A DNA stretch of 14,381 nucleotides from an uncultured Bacteroidales bacterium (GCA_945787425.1 CALZHO010000008.1:1-14381); one strand, 5' to 3'; numbered from the stretch's first letter, positions 1 to 6,008 are shown. Made by a program: numbers and translations. The notes: generated by a model not told the origin, from the sequence alone.

Positions 1-79
1 CATGCCATCGCAAGGCAAACAGAATCGTCCACAGCAAGCACACCACAAAGGGTAAGACGCAAAAAATGGAATACATCAT
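1..79 (-). CDS. N-terminus of an unidentified membrane protein, cut by the window edge
   Basis: Reading the minus strand from ATG at 79 (a second ATG follows at 76) gives 26 codons open to the window edge. They begin MMYSIFCVLPFVVCLLW and contain one continuous hydrophobic segment, residues 4-23. An AAAGAG stretch lies just upstream of the ATG, and a good Bacteroidetes -7 box (TACCTTTG, minus 110-103) lies 24 nt upstream, so this looks like a real gene start and not a chance frame. The segment could be a signal anchor or the first helix of a polytopic protein. Bacteroidetes AraC-type regulators with a multi-helix N-terminal membrane domain start in a similar way, and such a regulator divergent from a TonB receptor would make sense. 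That identity is only a guess: most of the gene is outside the window. Confidence 0.55.
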   Translation of the reverse strand, partial: MMYSIFCVLPFVVCLLWTILFALRWH

Positions 80-102
80 GGCTCTTTACAAAAATTCCGC
101 GG

Positions 103-134
103 CAAAGGTACTGATTTTTTTGGATATATGCAAG
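103..134 (-). promoter_or_regulatory. Promoter for the leftward membrane-protein gene
   Basis: On the minus strand, CTTG (134-131) is followed after exactly 20 nt by TACCTTTG (110-103). This matches the Bacteroidetes consensus TTTG-N19-21-TAnnTTTG with one mismatch in the -33 part. The ATG of the leftward gene is 24 nt downstream. The promoter is back to back with the receptor promoter at 203-234. Confidence 0.7.
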
Positions 135-202
135 AAAAGGGCGACTTTTTCGCCATTTTCAGTTTAGAGGACGCTCGCGTGGCGAGCCACGGGGTCGATT
201 TT

Positions 203-234
203 TTTGTGTATGTCAAAAAAGTTTTGTACCTTTG
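203..234 (+). promoter_or_regulatory. Promoter for the TonB-dependent receptor gene
   Basis: TTTG at 203-206, a 20-nt spacer, then TACCTTTG at 227-234: a perfect match to the Bacteroidetes primary-sigma consensus. Transcription should start near 238-241, so the in-frame TTG at 232 cannot be the translation start and the mRNA has an untranslated leader of about 160 nt before the ATG at 403. A hairpin pair lies just upstream of the -33 box: GCTCGC/GCGAGC at 173-187 and the overlapping alternative CGTGG/CCACG at 178-191. As DNA these inverted repeats could be a regulator site between the two promoters. I saw no motif of a known riboswitch (cobalamin, TPP) in the leader. Confidence 0.8.
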
Positions 235-402
235 CACGCTTTTTTGCCGAAGGCATATGGACCGGAGGCTGAAAACTGTTTTTTTATGTTCAAACTATTT
301 TTTCTTAAACAAGGAATCCGTTTCCGTCGGTTTTGTCACAAAGCCTACGCTGCGTTCTGTTCCCTCCATCGCGAGGTGACAATCGGGCGCTTGGCGGGGT
401 AT

Positions 403-2445
403 ATGACCGATTTGGAAATGCTCAAACAGGGAAAGCGTATGGCTGTTTCGGCATTATTGCTTTTCTCCGCTGTGGGAGCAGTGGACGCCGACGAGGGCGT
501 ACCAGACGATTCCATTCTTTTGAACAGCCAGCAACTTAGTCTTCAGGAGGTGCTGGTCGTTTCTCACAAAGCTGAAGTTCATTCGGAAGCTTATCGCTTG
601 ATTTCCACGGTTACGCACGCCGATATCGAGGCGTTGCCCATCCAGACTGTAGCGGATATTTTGCAATATCTGCCAGGTATTGATGTGCGTACACGAGGAG
701 CCAACGGCGCACAGGCGGATATCAGTATGCGGGGAGGCACCTTTGACCAGGTTTTAGTCATGCTCAACGGTGTCAGCCTCAGCGATTTCCATACTGGCCA
801 TTATGCGCTGAATATCCCCGTTTCTACCGAACTAATCGAGCGTGTGGAGGTGCTGCAAGGTACATCCGCAAGGCTCCACGGCGCTTTCTCCGGTGCGATA
901 AACATCGTCACTAAGCATGTACCCTATGCAGAGCAAAATCACCCCTCTTCTCCAGGAGGGGACGGAGATAGGCTTCTTTCCCTCCAACTGACCGCCGGCA
1001 TGAACGGACTGGTCCATCCCGAAATAGCGGCTACTATCCGTCCTTCTGAACAACTCGCGTTCAATCTCTCCGCCGAATACAGCCGTTCGGATGGCTATTA
1101 TGCACCTGCGCCGTCGGAGAAAGAGGCTACAGCGTGCCGCAATTCGGACTTCAAACTGGCGAATATCTATTTCCAGACCCGTTGGCGCGGACTGGATGTA
1201 CAGGCAGGAGCACAATGGAAGGATGCTGGCCTGGGTGTGGGCTATGGCTTTGGCTCGCAGGACCAGTTCGATGCTACACGCACGGCTTTTGCTTCCGCCC
1301 GTTATGAACATCGCTGGGGAGCATGGAGGCTGGATGTACAGGCTGCTTATCGCGCCAACTACGACCGCTATGAATGGCATCGCGGGCAACGCCTCTATGG
1401 CAATTTCCATTTCGCACAGACGGCTTCAGCGGCTGTCGCGGCGCATTATGCCTCGCTACTCGGTACTACTTCTTTGGGCGTCAGCTTGCGCAACGAGAAC
1501 ATGCACTCCACCAATCTGGGGGACACGATCCATCCGGACGGACAAGTGCCGAACGTAGCGGATTTCCCCTTGTCGGAAGTGCGCGTATTAGACTTGGTCA
1601 AAGGGGGCAACCGTTTCCATGCGAACTATTATGCGGAGCAGACGTTCTACTATGCAGGTTTGTCCGCATCCATCGGCATCAATGGCACCTACAACACCCG
1701 TTTCGGTCATCATCTGGGCGGAGGAGCGAATATCGGTTATACATTCCGTCGTGGAAGTACACTCTATGCCAATGCCAACCGCTCGTTGCGTATGCCTACC
1801 TTCACCGACCTCTATTACAATGCCGGAAACCAACTCGGCAACCGCAACCTTCAACCCGAAGAGGCATGGTTGCTATCCCTCGGCTACAAAGGCGAATGGA
1901 AATTCGCCGACAGGGGCGCGCTGTCTGTGGCGGCAGACGGGTACTACCGTTGGGGACGGAATATCATCGATTGGGTCTATGTACCCGAAGATACCCAACG
2001 GCCCTATCATGCGGAAAATCAGCAGCAGGTCAACGCTACCGGTCTCGAACTCAGTGTGGCGTATCGCCTCAATCAGTGGCTCAGGTGTCTATCGGTGGAC
2101 TATGCTTACACCTATCTGGACCTGGACCTCAAACAGTCCGGCTCGCGCTATCTCGACTATCTGAGCCATAAACTCACACTCCATCTCGAACATGGTATCT
2201 ACAAGGGCTTCGGTGCCTCATGGACCATGCGTTTCCAGAAACGCGAAGGACAGTATAATAATGCGGATGGAATAGTACAAGATTACCAACCCGTTTGGCT
2301 GCTCGACGGCTCGGTCTATTGGCAAAACCGTTATCTGAGAGTCAGTGCCGACTGCACCAATATGACCAATCGCCATTATTATGACTACGGAGGAATCCTG
2401 CAGCCCGGTGCTTGGGCCAAATTGACTATCAAAGCCATATTATGA
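403..2445 (+). CDS. TonB-dependent outer-membrane receptor (BtuB/siderophore-receptor type)
   Basis: This is an outer-membrane active transporter that takes up a scarce ligand using energy passed from TonB-ExbBD. From ATG 403 the product is 680 aa. Residues 8-29 form a signal peptide (basic KQGKR, hydrophobic AVSALLLFSAVGAV, cleavage after VDA). A TonB-box-like LQEVLVV is at about 47-53. The plug domain spans about 55-170 (DILQYLPGIDVRTRG, ISMRGG, VLVMLNGVSLSD, IERVEVLQG, GAINIVT). The rest is a 22-strand-type beta barrel with many aromatic/Gly strands (SLRMPTFTDLYYNAGNQLG, LQPEE) ending in a typical C-terminal strand. ATG 418 is an equally good start; the ATG at 286 would bury the signal peptide. 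The plug resembles the BtuB-like group, but the ligand (cobalamin, siderophore or other) cannot be read from sequence. There is no SusD-like partner downstream, which argues against a glycan-uptake Sus pair. A Pro/Gly-rich insert at about residues 178-188 is encoded by a palindrome. Confidence 0.9.
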   Translation: MTDLEMLKQGKRMAVSALLLFSAVGAVDADEGVPDDSILLNSQQLSLQEVLVVSHKAEVHSEAYRLISTVTHADIEALPIQTVADILQYLPGIDVRTRGANGAQADISMRGGTFDQVLVMLNGVSLSDFHTGHYALNIPVSTELIERVEVLQGTSARLHGAFSGAINIVTKHVPYAEQNHPSSPGGDGDRLLSLQLTAGMNGLVHPEIAATIRPSEQLAFNLSAEYSRSDGYYAPAPSEKEATACRNSDFKLANIYFQTRWRGLDVQAGAQWKDAGLGVGYGFGSQDQFDATRTAFASARYEHRWGAWRLDVQAAYRANYDRYEWHRGQRLYGNFHFAQTASAAVAAHYASLLGTTSLGVSLRNENMHSTNLGDTIHPDGQVPNVADFPLSEVRVLDLVKGGNRFHANYYAEQTFYYAGLSASIGINGTYNTRFGHHLGGGANIGYTFRRGSTLYANANRSLRMPTFTDLYYNAGNQLGNRNLQPEEAWLLSLGYKGEWKFADRGALSVAADGYYRWGRNIIDWVYVPEDTQRPYHAENQQQVNATGLELSVAYRLNQWLRCLSVDYAYTYLDLDLKQSGSRYLDYLSHKLTLHLEHGIYKGFGASWTMRFQKREGQYNNADGIVQDYQPVWLLDGSVYWQNRYLRVSADCTNMTNRHYYDYGGILQPGAWAKLTIKAIL

Positions 2446-2616
2446 CAGTAAGCAACAAAAAAGTGGCACATATCGTTGATTTTTAGTAACAATCCAAGAG
2501 CAATAGCAAAACTGCGAAATTGAAACAACTGATATATTTTCAGATGTGGTAGGCAATATTGTAGAAATTGCTTCCTCGGACTCGTCGGTTGCTAAATGAT
2601 AGACATCAGTAATCGT

Positions 2617-2655
2617 AAAGAAGCCATTGAATATTAGCAATCAGTGGCTTCTTTT
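2617..2655. terminator. Terminator hairpin downstream of the receptor gene
   Basis: AAAGAAGCCATTGA (2617-2630) pairs with TCAGTGGCTTCTTT (2641-2654): 14 pairs including one U-G wobble, around a 10-nt loop. The descending arm ends in a T-rich run on plus, and the ascending arm begins with AAAG, so the hairpin could also work on minus. It lies about 170 nt beyond the receptor stop, which is far for a dedicated terminator, but it is the first strong hairpin after that gene. Confidence 0.6.
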
Positions 2656-2700
2656 GTGTTGTAGAATGTGAAGGAGCAGACTGTCTTATCCTGAAAAAAG

Positions 2701-2742
2701 GGCTTATGTAATATTTTGGGTACCTAAAATGTTACATAAGCC
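2701..2742. repeat. 42-nt near-perfect palindrome
   Basis: The two 21-nt arms are fully complementary except at two positions (2712/2731 and 2718/2725). Both are G-U wobbles in plus-sense RNA and A-C mismatches in minus-sense RNA. The arms start with GGCTTATGTAA, end with TTACATAAGCC, and the centre is GGTACC. On the minus strand the hairpin is followed directly by CTTTTTTC (2700-2693), as in an intrinsic terminator. On plus, an outer AAAAAG/CTTTTT pairing (2695-2700 with 2754-2759) is possible. No minus-strand gene nearby would need a terminator here, so the role is open: terminator, structured small RNA, or relic of a palindromic mobile repeat. Confidence 0.75.
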
Positions 2743-2783
2743 AATAAATAGCACTTTTTGTGGGCAGGGAGGTGAGTCGGAGT

Positions 2784-2814
2784 TCTCTCGGTCGTCTCTC
2801 GGTCATCGGTCGGT
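2784..2814. repeat. 11-bp tandem repeat
   Basis: TCTCTCGGTCG (2784-2794) is followed directly by TCTCTCGGTCA (2795-2805) and by the related fragment TCGGTCGGT (2806-2814). It is a short G/C-richer patch inside an A/T-rich intergenic region. No function is evident. Confidence 0.65.
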
Positions 2815-2905
2815 AAAATAAGGGAAGGTATAAGAGAAGTAAAAGAGACGGCAATCTTAACAAAACGCACTTTTTTATCAAAAAATACATTTTTTTCTAA
2901 AAAAA

Positions 2906-2937
2906 TTTGCCCATGTGCATTTTTTGTAGTACCTTTG
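2906..2937 (+). promoter_or_regulatory. rpsP promoter
   Basis: TTTG (2906-2909), a 20-nt spacer and TACCTTTG (2930-2937) match the Bacteroidetes consensus perfectly. The predicted leader is about 90 nt. It contains a two-part hairpin, GAAC/GTTC (2985-2988 with 3009-3012) enclosing CAACT/AGTTG (2992-2996 with 3002-3006), ending 18 nt before the rpsP ATG. That hairpin is a plausible but unproven autoregulatory element. Confidence 0.85.
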
Positions 2938-3030
2938 CGGGCTTTTTCGTGTAAAAGGCATACCATTCATTATTTTATTAACCCGAACAGGCAACTCGTG
3001 TAGTTGTAGTTCATAAATGACAAAAAACAA

Positions 3031-3570
3031 ATGGCAACAAAAATTCGTTTGGCTCGTCACGGTCACAAAGACTACGCTTACTACCACATCGTAGTAGCAA
3101 ACAGCCGCTCGTCACGCGATGGCAAGTACATTGAGCGCATCGGCTCTTACAACCCAAACAGCAACCCTGCTAAAGTTGATCTTAAGTTCGACCGCGCATT
3201 GTACTGGGTAAATGTAGGTGCTCAACCTACAGACACTGTTCGTAACATCCTCTCTGGCGAGGGCGTTATGCTCATGAAGCACTTGAACGGTGGCGTAGCT
3301 AAGGGTGCATTCACCGCTGAAGAAGCACAAAAACGCTTCGAGGCATGGAAAGCTCAAAAAGATGCTAAGAATGGCAAAATCAGCCAAGCAGAGGCAGAAA
3401 AGAAAGTTGCTGCTGCAAAAGCATTGCTCGCTCAAGAAGTAGAGACCAACAAAGCAAAAGCTGCTGAGGTAGCAAAGAAGCGCCAAGAGGCTGCTGATGC
3501 ACTCGCTGCTGCTGCCGTAGAGGCTGCACAAGAGGCTGCTGCCGCTGAAGCTGAGGTTGCTGCTGAGTAA
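3031..3570 (+). CDS. rpsP: 30S ribosomal protein bS16 with extended C-terminal tail
   Basis: bS16 is a primary-assembly protein of the 30S subunit body that binds 16S rRNA. The product is 179 aa. Residues 1-85 are the bS16 core, opening [20 protein letters not shown] and continuing with [43 protein letters not shown] and [10 protein letters not shown]. From about residue 95 a highly charged Ala/Glu/Lys-rich tail follows ([20 protein letters not shown], then [15 protein letters not shown] and [16 protein letters not shown]), probably a long helix. The E. coli protein is about 82 aa. Tails of this kind are usual in Bacteroidetes, so this is not a fusion artefact. There is no Shine-Dalgarno; the ATG follows an A-rich run, as is normal for well-expressed genes of the phylum. 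The gene is monocistronic, with its own promoter and terminator. In many other phyla rpsP is next to rimM and trmD, but it is not here. Confidence 0.97.
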   Translation: MATKIRLARHGHKDYAYYHIVVANSRSSRDGKYIERIGSYNPNSNPAKVDLKFDRALYWVNVGAQPTDTVRNILSGEGVMLMKHLNGGVAKGAFTAEEAQKRFEAWKAQKDAKNGKISQAEAEKKVAAAKALLAQEVETNKAKAAEVAKKRQEAADALAAAAVEAAQEAAAAEAEVAAE

Positions 3571-3577
3571 TTGACTT

Positions 3578-3619
3578 GGGTAACGGGTATCAGATATTGG
3601 ATATTGGATATCGGTTATC
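3578..3619. repeat. Degenerate six-unit 7-bp tandem array after rpsP
   Basis: Six consecutive heptamers start 8 nt after the rpsP stop: GGGTAAC, GGGTATC, AGATATT, GGATATT, GGATATC, GGTTATC. The shared pattern is GGnTAnn, with only the third unit breaking the leading GG. The array lies between the rpsP stop and its terminator, so it is transcribed. A second six-unit array with the same pattern lies at 4511-4552. Confidence 0.65.
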
Positions 3620-3630
3620 GGAAGAGAAAA

Positions 3631-3663
3631 GGGTTCAAAACGATGTTTTGAGCTCTTTTTTTT
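3631..3663 (+). terminator. Intrinsic terminator of rpsP
   Basis: GGGTTCAAAAC (3631-3641) pairs with GTTTTGAGCTC (3645-3655) around a GAT loop: 11 pairs, two of them G-U, followed by eight T residues (3656-3663). The end of the T-run is also the -33 box of the next promoter (TTTG, 3661-3664). Confidence 0.9.
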
Positions 3664-3692
3664 GTATATGTGAGAAAAAAGTAGTACCTTTG
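3661..3692 (+). promoter_or_regulatory. Promoter for the glycosyltransferase-miaB unit
   Basis: TTTG (3661-3664), a 20-nt spacer and TACCTTTG (3685-3692) are a perfect consensus match. Transcription would start about 3696-3699, leaving only a few nt before the ATG at 3706. This is why I prefer the ATG at 3721 as the start of the next gene. Confidence 0.85.
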
Positions 3693-3720
3693 TCCCGATT
3701 TTGGAATGACAGGCAAAGAA

Positions 3721-4518
3721 ATGTTGAATGTATCCATCGTACTATATAACCCCAATTGGTCACAGGTGGCCGCACTAACCCAATCATTGCTGCGTTGCGA
3801 CAGCGTGAGGAAAGTGTATTGGGTGGACAACTCGCCCAAAGCAACAGCAGTGCTACCCATCGCCTCCGCGCGGGTGGAATACCTGTTCAACAATCGCAAC
3901 ATAGGCTACGGCGCTGCGCACAATATCGCTATCCGAGAGAGTATATACGACGATGTGCCGTTTCACCTGGTGATAAACCCCGACATTGAAATCACCGACG
4001 ACACACTGCCCACATTGCTCGCCTTCATCGAAGAGCATGCCGAAGTGGGCATGGTGATGCCCAAAATAGTATCGCCCACAGGCGAAATACAATACCTATG
4101 CAAACGGCTACCCACCCCGCTGGATGTGTTTGGTAGGCGGTTCTTGCCTAAGAGCTGGATGCGCAAGCGCAACGAACGATACGAGTTGCGACACACGGGC
4201 TACGACAAGATGATGAATGTGCCCTACCTGAGCGGGTGCTTCATGCTACTACGCACCGAAGCCGTAAAGAAAGCACGGCTGTTTGATGAGCGATTCTTCA
4301 TGTACCCCGAAGATATAGACCTGACACGACGGATACACCGAGATTACCTGACCGTGTATTTCCCACACACAACCGTGGTACACCACCACGCCAAAGCATC
4401 GTACCACAGCGTGAAAATGCTTTGGATACACGCAGTGAACATGTGCAGGTACTTCAATAAATGGGGATGGTGGTGCGATAAGGAGCGAGAGGAGATGAAT
4501 GGGGGGCTGAGGTTATAG
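3721..4518 (+). CDS. Family 2 glycosyltransferase (rhamnosyltransferase-like)
   Basis: This is a GT-A fold enzyme that moves a sugar from a nucleotide-sugar donor to a polysaccharide or lipid acceptor, probably at the inner face of the cytoplasmic membrane in surface-glycan synthesis. From ATG 3721 it is 265 aa, opening MLNVSIVLYN. The nucleotide-binding fold shows VDNS (36-39) and NNRNIGYGAAHNIAI (57-71). VINPDI (84-89) takes the place of the DXD metal motif, as is common in this group. YLSGCFMLLR (169-178) and FDERFFMYPEDIDLTRRI (188-205) carry the likely acceptor-site acidic residues. No membrane helices are evident. The alternative ATG at 3706 adds five residues but lies almost on the transcription start. 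The stop codon (4516-4518) falls inside a 7-bp repeat array, so the last residues (GLRL) may be repeat-derived. Donor and acceptor are unknown, and no other glycan genes are adjacent. Confidence 0.9.
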   Translation: MLNVSIVLYNPNWSQVAALTQSLLRCDSVRKVYWVDNSPKATAVLPIASARVEYLFNNRNIGYGAAHNIAIRESIYDDVPFHLVINPDIEITDDTLPTLLAFIEEHAEVGMVMPKIVSPTGEIQYLCKRLPTPLDVFGRRFLPKSWMRKRNERYELRHTGYDKMMNVPYLSGCFMLLRTEAVKKARLFDERFFMYPEDIDLTRRIHRDYLTVYFPHTTVVHHHAKASYHSVKMLWIHAVNMCRYFNKWGWWCDKEREEMNGGLRL

Positions 4519-4552
4519 GTTATAGGTTATAGGTTAAAGGTTAAAGGTTAGA
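4511..4552. repeat. Six-unit 7-bp tandem array between glycosyltransferase and miaB
   Basis: The array is GGTTATA x3 (4511-4531), GGTTAAA x2 (4532-4545) and GGTTAGA (4546-4552), followed by the related GGCGAGA (4553-4559) and then the miaB ATG at 4561. The first unit supplies the glycosyltransferase stop codon (TAG across units 1 and 2). The array fills essentially the whole gap, so copy-number change would alter the miaB spacing by 7 nt per unit without changing either protein. Confidence 0.9.
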
Positions 4553-4560
4553 GGCGAGAT

Positions 4561-5895
4561 ATGAAAAAGTTTTATATAGAGACATATGGCTGCCAGATGA
4601 ATGTGGCAGATAGCGAAGTGGTGGCTGCGATCATGCAGACTGCCGATTGCGAGATGACCGAAGAGTTGGCTGAGGCAGATATCGTAGTACTAAACACCTG
4701 TTCTATTCGCGAGAACGCCGAACAGAAAGTGCAAAACCGTTTGCAAGAGTTACGCGGCGGGCGCAACAGAAAGAAAACCAACAAGATAATCGGCGTGATT
4801 GGTTGTATGGCAGAACGCATGGGCGAAGAACTGCTACGCGACTACAGTGTGGACTTTGTGGCTGGTCCTGATGCCTACATGGACATCCCTAACCTATTGG
4901 CACTCTGCCAGCAAGGACAACCCGCTATGAATATTCAACTCAGCACCACCGAGACCTATCGCGAGGTTATGCCCGCGCGCATAGGCAAAACGATTTCGGG
5001 GTTTGTGAGCATCATGCGCGGTTGCAATAACTTCTGTTCGTACTGCGTGGTACCATACACCCGCGGTCGCGAGCGCAGTAGAGATGTGGAGAGCATCAAG
5101 AACGAGGTGCTGGACTTGCAGAAGAAAGGCTACAAGGAAGTGACACTATTAGGACAGAATGTGAACTCGTATCGCTACACGCACACGAACGAACAAGGCG
5201 AAGAAGAAGTGATAGACTTCTCTATGCTGCTGGAAACGATAGCCAACCTGGTGCCCGACATGCGTATTCGATTCACGACATCACACCCAAAAGATATGTC
5301 GGATAGGACACTGGAAGTGATAGCCGCACACCAGAACTTGTGCCGTTTCATCCACCTGCCTGTGCAGAGTGGTTCGAACAGGATACTCAAACTAATGAAC
5401 CGCAAGTACACGCGCGAGTGGTACTTGGACCGCATAGCCGCTATTCGCCGTATCTTGCCCGATGCGGCTATCAGTACGGATGTGTTCTGCGGTTTCCATA
5501 GCGAGACCGTGGAAGAACATCAAGAAACGCTGTCGCTGATGCGCGAAGTGGGATTTGATTCGGCGTTTATGTTTAAGTATAGCGAGCGCCCCGGCACGCA
5601 CGCGCAAAAGTATCTACCCGACAATATCAGCGAAGAAGAGAAAGTGCGCCGCTTGAATGAAATCATTGCCTTGCAAACGCAACTATCCTTGGAGAGCAAC
5701 TTACGCGAAGTGGGCAAAATAGTAGAAGTGCTGGTGGAGGGATTCTCCAAACGCAGCAAGGAAGATATGTATGGACGCACCAGTCAGTACAAAACCGTGG
5801 TTTTCCCACGCGAAGGAAGACATATAGGCGAACTGGTGAAAGTGGAAATAATGGAGGCTTCCGCAGCCACTTTGAAAGGAAAAATAGCAAAATAA
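4561..5895 (+). CDS. miaB: tRNA-2-methylthio-N6-dimethylallyladenosine synthase MiaB
   Basis: MiaB is a radical-SAM methylthiotransferase that adds a methylthio group to C2 of i6A37 in tRNAs reading UNN codons, which improves anticodon pairing. The product is 444 aa, the usual length. The N-terminal UPF0004 domain has the three ligands of the auxiliary 4Fe-4S cluster: C11 (ETYGCQMN), C47 (NTCSIRENAEQK) and C82 (GCMAER). The radical-SAM CxxxCxxC cluster is C155/C159/C162 (RGCNNFCSYCVVPYTRGRERSR region). Further family motifs are LLGQNVNSY and FIHLPVQSGS. The C-terminal stretch from about 375 (VLVEGFSKRS, MYGRTSQYKTVVF, GELVKVEI) is the tRNA-binding TRAM domain. NTCSIREN and PVQSGS fit MiaB better than MtaB or RimO. 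It starts 42 nt after the glycosyltransferase stop with no promoter in between, so it is probably cotranscribed with it. Confidence 0.97.
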   Translation: MKKFYIETYGCQMNVADSEVVAAIMQTADCEMTEELAEADIVVLNTCSIRENAEQKVQNRLQELRGGRNRKKTNKIIGVIGCMAERMGEELLRDYSVDFVAGPDAYMDIPNLLALCQQGQPAMNIQLSTTETYREVMPARIGKTISGFVSIMRGCNNFCSYCVVPYTRGRERSRDVESIKNEVLDLQKKGYKEVTLLGQNVNSYRYTHTNEQGEEEVIDFSMLLETIANLVPDMRIRFTTSHPKDMSDRTLEVIAAHQNLCRFIHLPVQSGSNRILKLMNRKYTREWYLDRIAAIRRILPDAAISTDVFCGFHSETVEEHQETLSLMREVGFDSAFMFKYSERPGTHAQKYLPDNISEEEKVRRLNEIIALQTQLSLESNLREVGKIVEVLVEGFSKRSKEDMYGRTSQYKTVVFPREGRHIGELVKVEIMEASAATLKGKIAK

Positions 5896-5935
5896 GCAAA
5901 AAAATCGGATAAAATCGCATTTTTTTGTTAAAAAA

Positions 5936-5967
5936 TTTGCACAGATAAGAAAAATGTAGTACCTTTG
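5936..5967 (+). promoter_or_regulatory. Promoter of the greA unit
   Basis: TTTG (5936-5939), a 20-nt spacer and TACCTTTG (5960-5967) match the consensus perfectly. It begins 41 nt after the miaB stop. It is the only recognisable promoter upstream of the small ORF, greA and the HIT gene. Confidence 0.85.
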
Positions 5968-6008
5968 CAGCGAAAACAATAAATTTTCATAGTTAAGGTT
6001 TAGGTTTA

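Larger units (their letters stand above)
2446..2905. other. Gene-poor intergenic region with two hairpins and a tandem repeat
   Basis: No convincing gene lies between the receptor stop and the rpsP promoter. A 30-codon open stretch without a start codon (2507-2599, plus; it reads DVVGNIVEIASSDSSVAK before TGA) and an overlapping 66-codon minus frame (2640-2440) are the only coding-like signals. Neither matches anything I know, and a decayed gene is possible. The region also holds a terminator hairpin (2617-2655), a 42-nt palindrome (2701-2742), an 11-bp tandem repeat (2784-2805) and an A/T-rich stretch (2870-2905) leading into the rpsP promoter. Confidence 0.6.

Noticed and set aside
232..402. 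Extension of the receptor reading frame upstream to TTG 232 or ATG 286
   Set aside because: TTG 232 lies in the -7 box of the promoter. Starting at 286 would put a typical signal peptide about 50 residues into the protein.
240..402. Riboswitch in the leader of the TonB receptor
   Set aside because: The leader is long enough, but I could not find the conserved cobalamin-riboswitch or TPP-riboswitch motifs. A covariance-model search would settle it.
832..1410. Long minus-strand open frame (192 codons) inside the receptor gene
   Set aside because: It lies opposite a well-supported receptor, has no recognisable motif, signal or promoter, and its composition is what antisense of beta-barrel coding sequence gives.
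1374..2171. Plus-strand open frame of 265 codons in another frame of the receptor gene
   Set aside because: Arg/Ser/Leu-rich shadow translation without domains, while the main frame shows clear plug and barrel motifs throughout.
2507..2599. Possible decayed gene, 30 open codons reading DVVGNIVEIASSDSSVAK
   Set aside because: It has no start codon and is preceded by an in-frame TAG. It is too short to tell a remnant from chance.
2440..2640. 66-codon minus-strand frame between the receptor and rpsP
   Set aside because: It starts inside the loop of the terminator hairpin, has no promoter, and overlaps the receptor stop. No family was recognised.
2724..2966. 80-codon minus-strand frame across the rpsP promoter
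   Set aside because: It spans a perfect consensus promoter and A/T-rich leader on the opposite strand, and its residues come from poly-A/T runs.
5991..6008. GGTTTA GGTTTA just before the greA leader hairpin as a third tandem array
   Set aside because: Only two 6-bp units with a different period from the heptamer arrays. This is within chance for an A/T-rich leader.
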